A stretch of 64,000 nucleotides of DNA from Serinus canaria (taxonomy: Eukaryota > Chordata > Aves > Passeriformes > Fringillidae), in NCBI RefSeq assembly GCF_022539315.1, contig NC_066343.1:41471696-41535695 (forward strand), read 5' to 3'. Shown here one piece after another: positions 63,365-64,000 of the stretch (positions are counted from its first letter, which is position 1; each line of letters opens with the position of its first letter). The notes beneath the pieces are model-generated. The model saw only the letters and a program-made list of their open reading frames with translations. It made no database searches and was not told where the DNA came from. The translations under genes were made by a program, and so were the position numbers.

Positions 63365-64000
63365 CTGTTTTTAAAGAACCAAAGTCAAGAGTTCCATAGT
63401 TAATTAATCTTGAAATTATTTCAATCAAACTTCACATTAGTTTTCTTCTGAAAAACATGAAAATCTTCTGGGTCTGAAAATTCTTCATCTAACCATTGCA
63501 TGTATTTTTTTTTGTGTGTGCGTGTATATATATATATACACGCACACACAAAACCCTTCTGTTGCACACAGAAAAGTTACATGATTAGCAACTATCCACT
63601 TAATAGTGTAATTTATATTCCATTTGCTACAATGTCTTGTGGATCAGGACTACAGTATGAATACCTACTTCCGGTTTGGTTGCGTAAGAGGCATAGTTTC
63701 CTTACAATCAGAAACTGCCCCCTCATGTTCATGCATTTAATTTAATTACTTACAATAAATCACACAACTAAGCTTTTACACAGTCTTTTACAGAAGAAAA
63801 GGTGGAGGCATTTTTTGCATATGAATGTTTAGGGCTCAAAACATCAAAAAAAGAATGCAAAATACTTCCTAGAACTCATGTATAGTTAAGCAGACTATAG
63901 CAGTTGTCTAGATATTGAACAAAAGAATAAACATACAGCAATACAAGGTAGAAAAGAATAAAATAACCATCTTTAAAAATAAAAACATTAAACATATTTT
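63365..64000 (-). other. VPS13A: Partial intron upstream of E1
   Basis: Contains the 44-bp palindrome and no acceptable coding exon on the minus strand; the preceding VPS13A exon lies beyond the window. Confidence 0.7.
63510..63553. repeat. 44-bp perfect palindrome
   Basis: Arms of 22 bases without a spacer: ttttgtgtgtgcgtgtatat on the left mirrors its complement on the right, centred on an AT run at 63,531/63,532. Composed of GT/AT/AC dinucleotide tracts. Confidence 0.95.

Overview
The window is vertebrate nuclear DNA, AT-rich and intron-dominated. It is almost certainly avian, because the only recognisable interspersed repeats are CR1 LINEs with the typical avian 3' end (a run ending in gattctgtga or tgattctg). 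One protein-coding gene fills it, on the minus strand: VPS13A (chorein), a bridge-like lipid transfer protein of membrane contact sites. I assembled 47 coding exons (E1 at 63,364 down to E47 at 5,953). Together they carry 7,012 coding bases, about 2,336 amino acids plus a stop, and the reading frame closes across all 46 introns. The N-terminal ~760 residues (chorein_N and start) lie to the right of the window. The common C-terminus (PH-like domain, last exons of isoform 1A) was not found and should lie to the left. In birds VPS13A is Z-linked, so this is probably Z-chromosome sequence (established knowledge plus inference).

Layout, right to left in gene order. 63.4-50.3 kb: E1-E13, part of the beta-groove lipid channel, with an FFAT-like ER-anchoring motif in E3 and a GC-AG intron after E7. 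50.3-42.9 kb: one intron largely filled by two same-strand CR1 elements. 42.9-33.7 kb: E14-E21, more of the channel. 33.6-21.6 kb: E22-E30, the VAB adaptor-binding domain with six repeats, each with an Asn at the equivalent place. 20.2-8.2 kb: E31-E46, the post-VAB region (SHR-BD/APT1-like) and the Gly/Ala-rich ATG2_C-like amphipathic helices. 6.0 kb: E47, an alternative last exon that ends the protein in an acidic tail without the PH domain (the 1B-type isoform). 1-5.9 kb: 3' UTR of that isoform and the intron of the longer isoform.

Other content: CR1 fragments at 20.5, 25.6, 37.9, 59.6 and 60.2 kb, a possible LTR-like fragment at 38.1 kb, a (CA)15 and A26 pair beside E32, and several hairpins and short tandem duplications. 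The most unusual structure is at 38.49-38.62 kb. There a 22-bp inverted repeat is split by a 74-bp insert, flanked by 14-bp direct repeats. The insert is a 61/62 copy of sequence 1.5 kb away followed by a fold-back, a likely template-switch scar. I saw no second host gene, no RNA gene and no new biological system.
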